A stretch of DNA of 64,000 nt from Morinoia aosen (GCA_030386875.1 CM059573.1:26329891-26393890); one strand, 5' to 3'; shown: positions 35,123 through 47,616, counted from the stretch's first letter. The notes: generated from the sequence alone by a model not told the origin. A program made the numbers and translations.

Positions 35123-35391
35123 CACGTTCACTGCGTTTCCGCGGTTGTTAACGGTTGGTTTGGTTAGGTTGTAAGTAGCAGAATAGGAAAATCGATTTTA
35201 CAGCTTGAATAAATTTTAATTCTTCCTAATGAATATGAAGAATACAATTGCACGGTAACATTTTACTTCGGATGATAACAATTATTTTGCAAAAACATCG
35301 CGAAACAGATAAAATGTCGTGCATTGATACCGGCACGTAAGTGGGCAATTTACCTCTTGGTACACATGTGGCCCAATCCGCAGTGAACGTG
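35123..35391 (-). mobile_element. 270-bp TTAA MITE, copy 2 (inverted)
   Basis: The ends CACGTTCACTGCG and CGCAGTGAACGTG are perfect 13-bp inverted repeats, flanked by TTGA (35119) and TTAA (35392-35395). The reverse complement aligns over its whole length with 27670-27939. This copy preserves the family ends better than copy 1. Non-coding. Confidence 0.85.
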
Positions 35392-35395
35392 TTAA

Positions 35396-36343
35396 GTTAA
35401 TCCCACCCGTTATATTGTGAATACGTTGCGTAATAAATATTCCTTTTAAAAAGAATATTTTACTTTCTCACTTGCCTTTACCAAGCCTCTAGAGAAATAT
35501 TTTTTCCCCTCTGAATTATACAGCTGCTGCAAAAAGAACGTCTATCAAGCAATTTCTAGGTTACAAGTGAGAATGTGAATAACCTGATCCCCCGTGTTTC
35601 TCATAATCAGCAGAGGACAATAATTATGTCTACTCGGAGAAACCTACGTTACAGACCTGGCCGTTGTGAGCTAAACAGAGTAAAATGAAAAAAAAAATTG
35701 TCTGCCCACAAAGGCTACATAAATAAAAAATATCAGAAACAGAAATAGTTGTAATTGGTATTAAATTATCTCGCATCTTAAATGAAAGATTGTCAACCAA
35801 TTACTTAGTTAAATAAATAGTGATACAGGCCATGACCCAATGTGTCGCAGTAGGTTTGGAATACTTCTAAAACACAAATATTCGTATCGCGACACTTATA
35901 GTAGCTCGATTTTTCATTTGCTTGGTTTATCACCGTCTATGTCCTGCTTTCGGCAATAACATAGAGCAAAATTCAGCACCTGGATTTCCGAATAAAGATA
36001 AAGGAGAATGGAGATACGGATTTTACTAAAAATGTAGTTAAAATTCGGCATATTTTACATATTGTAAAAAATGTCTTTCGCTGATACGTTAGGAGAAATT
36101 CCCTTTTCTCTTGGTTCGACTTTTCGTAACTATCCCACACGTATCATCTATACGATCTGTCACAAATCTTTATTTTACCAAAAATATTCCCATTAACTTT
36201 CTAGCAACTTTTCACAACAATGTTCTACATAAATATGGAATTACTTTTCTAAGTGAAAAGCATAAATACCATATAAAAATTTTTAAAAGTTAGTTCATAT
36301 AACAACCTAACCCGAAGTTGGTCTCGCGTTGCCTAATATAATA
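35396..36343. other. No feature recognised
   Basis: AT-rich sequence ending at the TA that precedes the Tc1-like element. No coding signal. Confidence 0.4.
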
Positions 36344-36545
36344 CAGTAGCGGCCATAATGGTTCGGACAACTAACAACTCGACCAACTGTCATCAATAAC
36401 TTCAATACTATGTAGAAGCTGCAATGAGCTCAATTTATGTCTTACCTAGCAGGTGTTAAAATCTTAAATCATTTGTGTGTACATAACACAAGTGCAGAAT
36501 GGTACATTAGAATAGTAAAAATTTCATGTGGTCAAAAAAGTTCGG

Positions 36546-36790
36546 ACTCTCTTCTAACCTCAGCAAGAGACGACAATGCATTGGTTAGAATAGCTAAAAA
36601 GGACCGATTCAAAACTGCAGCAGGAATTTCTCGCGAAGCTAGCGAGTTCTTTGATATCAGAGTATTCAGGAAGACTCTTTCACGCCGCCTTGAAGAAGCA
36701 AACCTGCATGCTAGGACTCTAGCTGTTAAACCTTTGGTCAGTAAGAAGAACACAAATGCTAGGTTGGCCATGGTTGGCCAAATTTGCTGG
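36546..36790 (+). pseudogene. Tc1-like transposase, N-terminal part
   Basis: The frame reads LLTSARDDNALVRIAKKDR and later TLSRRLEEANLHAR and KPLVSKKN.NARLAM. This is the second helix-turn-helix of a Tc1 DNA-binding domain and the linker to the catalytic core. The first helix-turn-helix, normally about 50 residues, is missing, and the inner terminal-repeat motif abuts the second one directly. The frame runs into an unrelated insertion near 36791. Confidence 0.75.
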
Positions 36791-37955
36791 GGTGAGAGAT
36801 GTGTAAATTACACATCTTGAAAATAATTCAGGAAGAGCCAGTGAAAACATCTCACGAGAACAAATTTTATTACACGAGAACAGATTATATTAAAATGGCA
36901 AAATAGACTTGGCTGGTTCTCGAGCTCTCACCTCAGCAGGTCGGAAGGTTCCGCTCTCAATAGGTAGAGAACGGAACGCGACCTCCTTCCAGCACTCTGA
37001 AGTTTCCCAAGAAACAGCAGCGTGTTAGAGATGGAGTCACGCATTATAGCCTGAGAGTTACAGAGCATGACTTATGCAATATATAGAGATTATGTAAGTT
37101 ACTTTCAAAAGAATGGATGACATTCTTAAAACGTTTTAGATTTTCGTACTATACATGATAATAACGTTAGAAATATATTGGAAAAGATCTCAACTGAACT
37201 GACGAGTCGAATTTGACACGAGAACGTGAGAAAATCACTTCAATGAAATACAAGTGGCCGTATGCATTTTTAACAGGTTATCACATAATTTGTATGACAA
37301 CTACAATTGCTCGTAAGGTCTCCCAACGAATGGTCATAGCTAGCAGTGCCCTCTACCTCTCCAACCAACCTCCGTGGAGAGTCATCCCACGAGGAGTCCC
37401 GAAGAGGTTCCCGCGTGCTGAGAAGACGCTCTCACAGCGCACACCGAATGAATAAGCTCATCGCGCTGGTTGGCTGGCTCCACGAAGATCTACGTTTAGA
37501 AAACGTATAACGTAAGAGCGGCAGGTATAAAACCGTACCACCTTAGCAGCAGCAGAAGTAGCCGTGATCTCAACTGAAACCATAGCAGCAGTAGTAGCCG
37601 TGACCTGATAGTGGGTGTAGTAGCAGAGGTAGCACAAACATGGTACTTTGTCACATAACACAACACGGCACTGCACAAACTTGTAGTCGCTGCCATGCTG
37701 TAAAATGCGCAGCCAGAGACACGGCTTTCCAACTGCGCCTGCGCCTCTTATCCAGAACTGTCGCGCAGTCGTACGCGCAGAAGGAGCTCTGCTGCGCTGC
37801 GCACATAGAAGGTTCAACGCAGACGACCATATCATGAGCACCCTGAAAACTAAGTTGAAGTGGCATTGACACTACTGCAATGCCACTGTCTGGGATGAAC
37901 AATACGAGTAATTGTAACTTTATGCGAGGGAAAATTCTCCGTTTTCTACAATACA
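36791..37955. mobile_element. Unclassified ~1.17-kb insertion inside the Tc1-like element
   Basis: Transposase similarity stops near 36790 and resumes near 37955 (HVFWTDDV, then VKVLFSDES). The insert is GC-richer than its surroundings. It begins with a perfect 21-bp palindrome (AGATGTGTAA, A, TTACACATCT; 36797-36817). Near its right end is a perfect 10-bp stem (AGTGGCATTG and CAATGCCACT) about 37859-37887. The middle has repeated AGCAGCAG..GTAGCCGTGA units near 37540-37600. CTGG occurs on both sides and could be a target duplication. I recognise no family. A solo LTR is one possibility. Confidence 0.5.
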
Positions 37956-38565
37956 GCATGTTTTCTGGACTGATGATGTTTAGGTAAAAGTGCTTTTCAG
38001 CGACGAATCGTAGTTCAATTTATTTGGATCAGATGGAAAAAGATTTGTTCGTCGATCAAATGGAGAAAGATTGCCCAAACAGTGCATCAAATCCAGTGTC
38101 AAGTTAGCTGGAGTCTTCATTAGGATTTTCGGCATGATTTCAGCAGAGGGTACCGTTCCCCTAGTTCGACTGGAAGGAAGAGTAAACGCGCAAGTGTAAA
38201 AGGAACTTCTGCAGAGACATGTGGTACCAGTTATCAAGGACTTGCCAGCCGAAGACCCAATTTTTATGCAAGACAATGCTCCGTGTCACTTTGCAAAATT
38301 AGTGAAGTCATTCCTGGATCAAGAAGAAGTCACTGTTATGGACCGGCCAGCGCAAAGCCCAGATTTGAATCCTGTCGAGAATGTTTGGAAACTTTCAGGA
38401 GAAAGGACATAGGCGAGGAATCTCGGAAATTTGCAAGATTTGTGGACCGCTTTGCAAGATGAATGGACAAATATAACACAAGAAGAATGCAGCCACTTGG
38501 TGAAGTCTTGTAGCAGAAGATGTCAAGCCGTTATTGACAATAAAGGATTCCATATCAAATATTAA
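37956..38565 (+). pseudogene. Tc1-like transposase, catalytic and C-terminal part
   Basis: FSDES (near 37997) gives the first catalytic aspartate, MQDNAPCH (near 38265) the second, and SPDLNPVENVW (near 38357) the glutamate. Between the second aspartate and the glutamate I count 34 residues, the DD34E spacing of Tc1. The frame from 38221 is open for 63 codons. Stops occur upstream of it and after NVW. The protein ends at DNKGFHIKY and a stop at 38563. The copy is dead but less decayed than the other Tc1 fossils here. Confidence 0.8.
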
Positions 38566-38865
38566 ATTGTTTATTATTTTGTACAATGTTTATTTCATTT
38601 TGACAGCAAATTTCAAATATTTATTCAATTTCTATAATGTCTGTTCGAACTTTTTTGATAAAATGAAATTTTTGCTATTCCAATGTATTTGTTTACAACT
38701 TATGTTTTGTTCCCCCAAATGATTTAAGATTTCAACACCTGTTAGGTAAGACATGTGGCTTCACATGTGTGTATAAATTGAGCTCATATCAGCTTCTAGT
38801 ATTGAAATTATTCATGATAGTTTGTCGAGTTGTTAGTTGTCCGAACCGTTATGGCCGCTACTGAA

Positions 38866-41800
38866 CTTATAAAACCCTGATAACGTCTCGCACCTGATCT
38901 TTACAAGAAGAGATAAGGGTTTTGCCCAAGTCCACAGGGATTTTTTTCCAATCTTTAAGATAGATATATTCTGCGAAACACCCAAATTTGATAGTTGCCT
39001 GTTACAAACTTGGATTTTTTCCATGCTTTCGAATATTTTAATTGAATTTAAATCCGGAGGTTTTGAAGGCTTGTCTACATGATTCTCCTCTTGCGCAGTC
39101 AATCTGATGCGTATTTCGATATGAGTTTTGACAATGCTTCCAACATCTCCCAGCCTGCTATTAAAAATCGTAACGTTCACAAGGGTGCTCGTGGATTTCT
39201 CGCCATTTGGGATTAATCGAACGGGGGGGAAATTTAGTTAGCACCATTTCATTAATGATTGTCCGTAAAGCGAGCTGAGAAGGATGTAAAAAATCATAGG
39301 GGAATATGCAGTGATACGTTTCTCTCATATAAGTGTTTGAACATTTCAGTTTCCTTGAGTTATTTCTGTTACGACATAAAACTGAAGTGGAGTTGAGCTT
39401 GTTTGGGTCCAGAATTAACCCTCGTCAATAGATGAGAATATTTACGCTAATGTATTGTTGCACTCACGTATTTCACACAAGATCAATAGTTTAAGGTCCT
39501 TTTTTTATCATTGGAACATATGAGTTACGTAAGTTAGGGCATATTCTAACCATTTTCCTTTCCATGTAGATCTTACATGCGACACAAGTTTGCTGACACC
39601 GAGTGTTACTACAAAAGTTCAGCACAGTTCGACAAATCAACACGAATCAAACACTCCAAATTGGACATTATCACCGAAATCCACCTAGGCAACAGCCTGA
39701 TTTTTCCATCGCTGTATATCGCTAATATCTCGATTCCCTTACTTAGTCTGAGTGTGCTGGGGCATGTGTATGTGTCCCACCATATATTTTAAAAGTCCAC
39801 AGGTCTATATATGACTCAGAAACGTGTTCTATTATATCGAACAGACAGTTATATGTTCATCAACTATCCGCGACACTTCACTGTCATCTATTGCACAATG
39901 TCAGAGAACAATAGCACCCAGTTGACCTGCTACTGCTGACGAAATAATTTTTTCTATTTTTTTACCGATTTTTTCAGATTTTTGTTATAGAGTAAAATTG
40001 TTGTTGTAATACTATAAAGAAAATGTGCATTCAAGATTGTTTGAACCCTATTTTTCGTGACTGTCCATTGGGACATAATCTTCCCAGAACCCATAAACTA
40101 ACATGTTTGCTGGGACGCCGGTGTGCCAATGCTATAAAATACCATAGTTCTACAATAATATAAATAAAATATTCTTTTTTGTTAAATCCATTTCCATATG
40201 GGTAATGGAGCTGAAGCATGTATTTTTAACTGTCGTAATAAATTTCGTGAAAGCCGATTCGAAAGGGCTAATGCGCATAATTATCAGGGTACAATGAGTA
40301 TATATTAGGACATTACATGTTTTTACCCCCACATTTGTAATTTGTAAACTCACAAATGATACTTCACAAAAGTTTTCGTTGAAATTAGGTGAAACTACTC
40401 ATTGACTTCCTTTCCATTCCTTTTGTAAAAATGGAACTATTGTTATGTCCAGCAGTGTGACGTCGTTGCTAAAGTGCCAAGTCTAGGACCAGGCCAGGAG
40501 ATTTAGAAGGCACTTGTAATTAGGGTCGTAACCTTACGGTAACACCCATTTACTCTTTTTCGACCTGATGCTCTGAATGGAAGGAGCGAAGTATTAAGGT
40601 AAAATTTTACAATAGCTGGTCGAATTTGTCGTTCTTATTAGCACGTAAGTCGTCTTGGGCCTACGAATGAAAAATAACCTCATGATATCGTGCTCTCGCG
40701 TCCATGCTTCACTAGGATTAGCGGCATGGAAGTATTCGGCCGCTCAAAAATTTCTATCGAAATTGATGTCAAATAAGTTAACTTTGGATTCGTCTGCCCT
40801 CAGAATATTTTTGAAATAGTAATTATGTTCGCTGAGAACGAAAATAATCTTTAGACATGGTCAAAGGAATCATGACCTCACACTAGTATATATAGTCAGA
40901 TTTTGCACCAGTTGTGATGAACAGAAGGAGGAAAATTGAGTTAGCTTAAATCTAGCTTTGATTTTCCATACAACAAAGCTAGTCGGGCTTTGAAAAAAGT
41001 TAGGAGATATGCGGTGACATATTTTCTGTCTAATGAGTGCATTAAAAAATTTTCTCATGTAGTAATTATTATGACAGAAAATAAAAGTGCAGTCGAGTTT
41101 GTTTGGGTTCGACGATAGCCTGCGCTATCAGATTGAACAATTTAAACAAAGGAACTATCGCACTCACTTTCTTTGTACTATCAGCTGGCTTGGGATCTTC
41201 TTGTTATCACTGGAGCATCGAATTGCATAAGGTAAGGTTTCTGCTCGCAATGTTCCTTTTCATATTGATCTTGCATAACATGAACTCATCAAAGCCGCCA
41301 GTTACTACAAAAAGTATGGCACTGTCCAATTAACAAACGAGAATCATTCAAAATTGGACATCATGACCTTGAACTTCCTAAACTAAAATTTTTTCTGTCA
41401 AACTCTACAAAGCCCCTCTTGACGACCTTAAGTGGGACCACTAGTGTTACGTCATTGCTGCGTTGCTAAGTCTAGGAGCACGCCTGGAGGCTTAGGAAAT
41501 ATTGGGTGAACACTACTAAAAATTGTTCAGGGTTATTAATTCTTGTAGTGAAGTACCTCGCGTATGAAGAAGCACAATGTCGATGCGACTCATATCTTCA
41601 GACTGATCCAAGAGTGGGCTGGGCACAAAGCAATAATGCCAAAATTGTTCACTATCATTGAAATCTACGTGCGCAACAGCAACGATCTTCCACGCGCTAT
41701 ATTATTCCTGACTGTGATTCCCTCTTCTGGTCATAACATCGGTGCCAGTTTTAGGAAAATCGAATTGAAGTCATTGCTTAGCTCCGAATATTCCCCATCA

Positions 41801-42050
41801 GAAGTAACATGATACTGAGTGTGAGCGATACAAATTTACGTATGTGATGTCGAAAGATATGTAGAGTTCGAATAAATACACATCGGGCATATTTTTGCGT
41901 ACATTTTGATTTACATTATTTATTAAAGGAGGGAATCGCAGGCAGAATGATACAGCGTTTGAAAGATCGCTGCGGTTGCCCAGGTAGATTTCAACGGTAG
42001 TGAGCAATTTTGAAAATTTTTTCGTTGGTTTGTTCAACAGTGCTAAACTT
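38866..42050 (-). mobile_element. Overlapping fossils of a Tc1-like family
   Basis: The minus strand holds a catalytic C-terminal piece at 38880-39180 (PSKPPDLNSIKIFE, compare PSQSPDLNPIENLW) and a first-aspartate piece at about 40750-40830 (ILRADESKVNLF, compare VLFSDESKFNLF). The stretch 39300-39720 aligns with 41010-41730 at modest identity, so at least two copies lie in the same orientation. A third piece, 41929-42030, is the reverse complement of 41637-41740. All are old and rearranged. Confidence 0.55.
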
Positions 42051-43449
42051 TGTACTAGCTGGAGATTTTTGACGCCTATAGTGTTGTATAGGATCAACAC
42101 TAAAAGGAAAAGGGCGTGAAGGCGCCCTTACCCTGTGTAACTCATACGCTCTAGTGATTAAATGAGGACCCTAACGTACTGACATTGCAAGGAAATGCGT
42201 GAGTTCATGATAGCCTTTCTTTACATATTTTAACCTAATAACCCAAGTTAATGCTGGGCCTAAATAACATCGACTACGCAACTATTTTCGGTCGTATCAG
42301 GAAAAATTTAGGTAACTAATTTTTTTACCACAAAGGATCTTTGCATACCTCCTAGGGTTTTTCAAAGCCTGGTCAACCCTGCGCAATAGGAAATAAATGA
42401 TAGATTGGAGATAACTTATTCTCGCACCTGTAGATTCAACACAAATTGAGCAAAATCTCAGACCACGACTGTTGGGACACAATTTCGATGAGCATGCATA
42501 AAGATGTAGGGGACATCGGTCATCCATGGTCATAATGTGAACCTAAACTTATATGGATCTACAAGGCAGGTCGAAAAACATACTCTTCAAATTGCAATAA
42601 CTCATTTTTGTTCAGCGTGGAAACAAATGGGAAACCATCGGCAAGCTGACAATAATTCGGTCCGGACTGTATCCCCTTAAACCAGCCATTTGAACATAAA
42701 AGCAACCACCATGTAGCTTTTAATTCGTCGTTTTTCAACGTTTGCTCTCTTTTACCTTAAATAAGCCAGCTAACTATTAACTAACGCAAATTCCTCGTGC
42801 AAGAAATGATACCCACAAACTCAAAGGCTGGAACAATAAGGAGGTTGTACAGGTTTTATGGCTTCACGCCGACTCCGCTTCACACCACTATGAGCAAGAT
42901 TCTCAAGTGGTCAGCAGAATAAGGAGCTTTTCATAACAGGAACAAAGGACGATCTGAACGAACTCAAACAGGAAGTAAACCTTTCACTGGGACTGTAACA
43001 ACTACGTATGATAGAAGAAGATGACACTCTCAAGTAGAAAGATCTCAGCTTTCCGATTAGGTTTATGTTTATTTTCTTTTCTGAACACAAAATAAGTTAT
43101 TGCAGTTTAAGGAGCGAAGTACCTTTTTTTAAGAGTTTACTTTTTTTTGGCCCCCTTGCATTTATAATTCTCAATTGTTTCTAGTGACTCATAACGAGAA
43201 TTTGGCATCGTATTATTTGATCAGCGAGAATTATTTTGTATCAATTTTTTTATAACATACTTAAACTTAATCTGGTTTCAAAGCTTAAAATGTATACTCA
43301 TACGAATTAAATTGTTTTTTAGTTATAATGATAGTTTAGGAACTGTAAAGAAAAAGTAAGATTATTTTTTGCTCATTGCGAGAGTGGGTCTTTAAAATTG
43401 CTATCACTACCTTCATTTTCTTAAAAAAGCTAAATCTCAAACTAGGAAA
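42051..43449. other. No feature recognised
   Basis: AT-rich sequence with only short open frames and no recognisable repeat. Confidence 0.4.
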
Positions 43450-43539
43450 AAATAATGAAAACGGAAATTTGTAAAAGGAAAACATTTATTTCCAACAACA
43501 ACCCAACTTTCGATTCTGGTCTTAGTAGTTCATATATTT

Positions 43540-44690
43540 CAGTTAACAGCTACCGTTACTTGCGAGATACTCGTACTTATGGCATTAGTGTCTCATTGCT
43601 CGCACAGATTTCTGAATCATTTCACTGTTGTCTTTAAGCTCGTCATCATTGTGGACGATACGCTCTCGTGAATCTTGCAAGTCAATGGGAGGGGTTGTAA
43701 AAAAATTATTTTTCAAATAACCCCAGAGAAAAAATCCCATGGGGTCAGGTCGGGACTACGCGGTGGCTATTAATTCTATCACATGTCCAACTCCAATGAC
43801 ACGCTCTCTAAAACTTCGACTAAACGGATCGATCTTTACTGGAATACTTCTGTGGCATGGAGCCCATATATTTTGCGTACACCACGCTCTGTTTAATCGT
43901 TCCCCTTAATCAGTCTGCAACTGTAGAATAACTTGTTAATTGAGCATGTCTACTTGGCCGTTCCAATTTTGTTCATAGAAAATTGGCTATAGATAATTAG
44001 ACCATTTCCGGTATATACAATCAAAACGGATATTTTTTCTCGAGAGTTTAATTTTTCGAAAAAATTATCCGTGGTTGTTAGTTAGGAGGATATACCTTTG
44101 CTTTTACGCGTTAACCGAACTATTCATATGAAAAGCCGTTTCATCAAAGACAACGAGGTCTCCAACAAATCTTTCACTTCTGTTCGTAAACCTCTTTCAA
44201 AACATGTTTCTTCTTCTAAGATCATTTTCAGTCAATGCTTTACGAATTTCGGTTTTGTAAAACAAATAACGTAAATCCCTTTTTATAACTCTGTACACCG
44301 TGGTCTGAAATAGATTGATTCCATTTCGCAGACAAGAAAAATATTCATTCTGTCCCATTTGATGACGTACTCCTTGTTTTATGATATTCTTTTCGTGAAG
44401 CGTCTACCAGAATGTTTCTTGTTTCTGTTGAGTATGGTTCTACGTTTTTTTTTTCAATATAGTAACTGTCTTTCTCACAGTACTCTGACTCAAAAGTCTT
44501 CCCACCAAATTTAGTTGGACATTGTTCAACAGTAGCTTTGACATGTTTGATTTCCTCTGTTGTATTGATGAAGATGCGTTTTTCCTTTGTTAATTGCATG
44601 GTTGAACTCAATGCAAAATTTAATTTTGGACAGTGAAATGTTAACGCAAAAAACTTGGATAAATTATGGGCGGTATACACGAAACAATAT
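43540..44690 (-). pseudogene. IS630/mariner-type transposase fossil
   Basis: On the minus strand FDETAFHMNSSVN (about 44155-44110) matches the first catalytic motif (..DEA.FHL.GYVN) of the insect IS630-Tc1-mariner group that also left the 22.5-kb fragment. FFLWGYLKNN (about 43745-43702) matches the later DFFLWG.LK motif, followed by PPIDLQDSRERIV, a typical C-terminal helix. The upstream segment 44680-44345 is open for 111 codons and may be the N-terminal region, though I recognise no motif in it. Several frame changes separate the pieces. Confidence 0.65.
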
Positions 44691-44999
44691 TTTGATCCTA
44701 TAATGAATACTTAATGCGTAATAAATATTTGAAAACCCCAACAATTTTTCGCGAACCATCCTGCAGTATACGAGATGAAACAAGTATTCAGGCAGAAAAT
44801 TGCTTATTTTGGGTATTTATTGAAAACGAAAACTATGAAATGTACACAAAGTATTCGATTAGCACTAGCAAATGTAATTGAGAATAGGAAATGGAATATG
44901 TGTCACGAGCACAAAATCTATTCACAGTTTGAGAAACATGGTAAAATAAAAATTGGGACGCTTTAACAAAATTTGCTTAATATGTATTGGAAGCACCTC

Positions 45000-46100
45000 C
45001 ATTGGCAGTTGCAGTTCTCAGGCGGGTTCTGTCAGTTTTAACAAGTCCGAGCGAGATTTAAGAAGAATCTTAACTCCTTTTTTTTGCAAACACCTTTAAT
45101 TCATCGAGGCTGGTCGGTCATCTACCATGGATCTCTCTTTGGAGTTTTCCCAAAAGGTTTCTACCGGATTCAAATTAGGTGATGGACTAGGCCATGTCTT
45201 TTGAGTTTGTATATTGCATCTTTACACTGAGTCGTTGATATTGCTCCCATGATATTGGTATTTTGTAACCATCCATGAATTATCTCAGGATACCCGCAAC
45301 CAGCCAAACTGCCATTTTTGAAACATATACATATTCAAATCCTGTTGAAACAACCATTCAAATCCATGATACCGTTTTTCAACAGAATTGTGCAAATGAT
45401 GTTCTAAAATTTTATGACATTCGGTTTTGTCCACAGTAATCTCAAGTATTCCAAATTGCCAGGCATTATCAAATGTAAAGCGGTTTTATAGGTTGGACCC
45501 AGAGGGTATTCTTCTGGGTGATTGCTGTTCAATCTCTACCTCTCACATGAATGATATCAGCCCTAATGCTATACTTTACCTTCTTCTGGTCACAAAATTT
45601 GTTTGAAAAATCACCATCATATCCCAAATTTGCTTTTGTAAACGGCTACCATAATTTAAAGCGGTGTTTCTTCAGTTATGAAGGAGATCAAAATTTGAGT
45701 TCTTGCCTATGAAGTCCATCACTAATTGTTCTTTTATACATGAATGTTGCAGCAGCACTTGAAGCTTCCTGTAGTTTAGATCTCATCCCAAAAGGATTAC
45801 TTCAAGCTTTACATAATCGGTTTTGTGGATTTTTCATTAAAACTTTACGTGGTGCATCAGATTTTAAGATTTTTTCGTGGTCTCAGTCATCTTCCATTTC
45901 TCCACAGAGTTTTTTTCAGCGCTAAAAGGGACAGTTAGCGTTTTGTGATCAATTTCCGATTGCTCATTTTGAATGTGTTCAGAAATAATGCGGTCTTCGA
46001 GATCTTTTGATAACTCCCTTTGTTTCTGAATTTTGTAGTACTTCTGGACAGGCTTCTTATGTAAATCTAACTCTAAAATCTCCTGATAATTCACTCCTGA
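45000..46100 (-). pseudogene. Tc1-like transposase fossil, near full length
   Basis: The minus strand begins with a Tc1 N-terminus in an open frame of 76 codons (46094-45864), with RELSKDLEDRIISEH, compare KELSKDLR.RIV..H. A middle region at about 45800-45640 has GMRSKLQEAS and later LKKHR. The C-terminus at about 45175-45000 has LLGKLQREIHGR and PTSLDELKVFAKK, then LVKT.RTRL, the usual Tc1 ending. The core between is badly decayed. At about 1.1 kb it is close to full transposase length. Terminal repeats were not identified. Confidence 0.7.
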
Positions 46101-47316
46101 TAATTTAACATTTCTTACTCAAAGTAATAAATTCATTGAATGTTTAGTCATAGAAAATTACAGAAATCCTATTTATATAGCATTTGAAACTTGTTCATCT
46201 AAGTTTGTAAAATTGTATTCACCATGCATTTTATGAATTATTCAATGAATTTGTTATTTAATGGATGTAAATTTTAGTTTCTCTGTGATATGTCATTGTG
46301 TAGTTTTACTTGTTTTGTAAATTGCAGGACTTCATTTCTCAAGAAACAACCATTAAATGACTTTTTGAACTGTTCAACACTTGCTCCCCTCACTGCGAGC
46401 ATGAGGGTCGCATGAAATGTTGCCAACTGAGTATAACTGGAGGACAGACTGTACGTGATTTGATGTTGCAATGAACATTTTGTGAAAATGTCGCATTTTT
46501 ATACTAAAGCATCCGTACAAAACACGAAAATGAGTGTTTTATATTACCATCTGTATTAAATCATAGAGGGAATGCATTAAAATGTGACTGCAGCTAGAAA
46601 AGAAAGTAAAGCGCCATTTTGTCATTTTGTCAAGTAAAGCGTTTTGTCGCCATTTTGTCTTAGCACCTTGTTCAATTCAAAACTCGTTCAAAATTTGAAA
46701 TTATCAGCTGACTGGTTTAAAAAAAGTCGCTATGAATGTAGAATTACTTCCACTACAATTCATCTCAGTTAATGGGCAATAAAGTTACACGAATTGGAAA
46801 GAAAAATGATAACTTTTTTCAGGTCGTGTAAATAGGGTAGTAAAATAAATAAATAATAATTAGTCAGTAAAGCAACAAATATTTTGAAAAAATCAGCTAT
46901 ACTCATTAAAAATTATTTGACTATATTTTTCTAGTTTGTATTCAATTTTCAAATTTCAAAAAACAGAATACGAGGCTTGGCGAAAATTCTGTTCAGTTAC
47001 AGTCCTCGGTTTGGTTCCTACTTTTTGGCTGTTCTCTTGTGATTAAAAAAGATAAATTTCTTAAGAGAGCAGACAATAGAGTAGGTGGACGAAGTATACA
47101 AACTTACACATGTAATCCCTCATTTAGAGGTGACATGTTTATACCTCTTATGTTCGCCCGTTTCATATGTAGACTTCTTAGTTTTCTTTGGTATCTGAAG
47201 TCGTTCGACAAGATGGGTAATTTCATGTAGAAAGTTTAGAAGAGCGTCAAACCAAACCGCGATACCGCTAAGTACGCCGGTTCCTTCGCCATGCTGTTTT
47301 ACTAAACAAATCTTGT
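46101..47316. other. No feature recognised
   Basis: AT-rich sequence containing small repeats such as AAATAAATAAATAATAATTA near 46848. Nothing supportable. Confidence 0.4.
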
Positions 47317-47616
47317 AATAATAATAATAATAATAATAATGAAGGCATCTACGGATGCTTTATTTCCAATCAAGCCTGATACATATCACCTTGTACATTG
47401 GATTTTCAAATGCCTTATAACTAACGCCAGGACGCCATGACGCTTTCCCCCGGTCGAGACCGGTACCCATTTCAGACACCTGGGTAGAGTGGGGTATTGT
47501 GCTTGGAATTTTTCTCCTATACCCAACAGAGAAAATCGCCACTGCCAGCGCCGAGTTTCGAACCCGGGTCCCGGCCGCACGGCGGCGGAACCTATAGCAC
47601 ATGGCTATCGCGAGCA
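47317..47616 (-). mobile_element. tRNA-derived SINE with (ATT)8 tail
   Basis: On the minus strand the element has an RNA polymerase III promoter of tRNA type: an A-box-like TAGCCATGTGC (complement of 47597-47607), then a good B box GGTTCGAAACTC (complement of 47553-47564), about 43 nt apart as in a tRNA. A GC-rich body follows, and the element ends in eight ATT units (47317-47340). Internal promoter, short length and simple-repeat tail define a SINE. The parent tRNA cannot be named from the degraded head. I found no target duplication. Confidence 0.8.

Larger units (their letters stand above)
36344..38863 (+). mobile_element. Tc1-like DD34E transposon with ~200-bp terminal repeats
   Basis: The ends CAGTAGCGGCCATAA and its complement are preceded by TA and followed by AA, where a TA duplication would be expected. 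The inverted repeats extend about 200 bp (36344-36546 and about 38650-38863). The right one has an extra block of roughly 20-25 bp near 38756-38780. A GGTTCGGACAA motif at the outer end and AAGTTCGGACT at the inner end give the IR/DR layout seen in Tc1 elements with long terminal repeats. Without the insertion at about 36791-37955 the element would be about 1.35 kb, short for Tc1. Confidence 0.85.
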
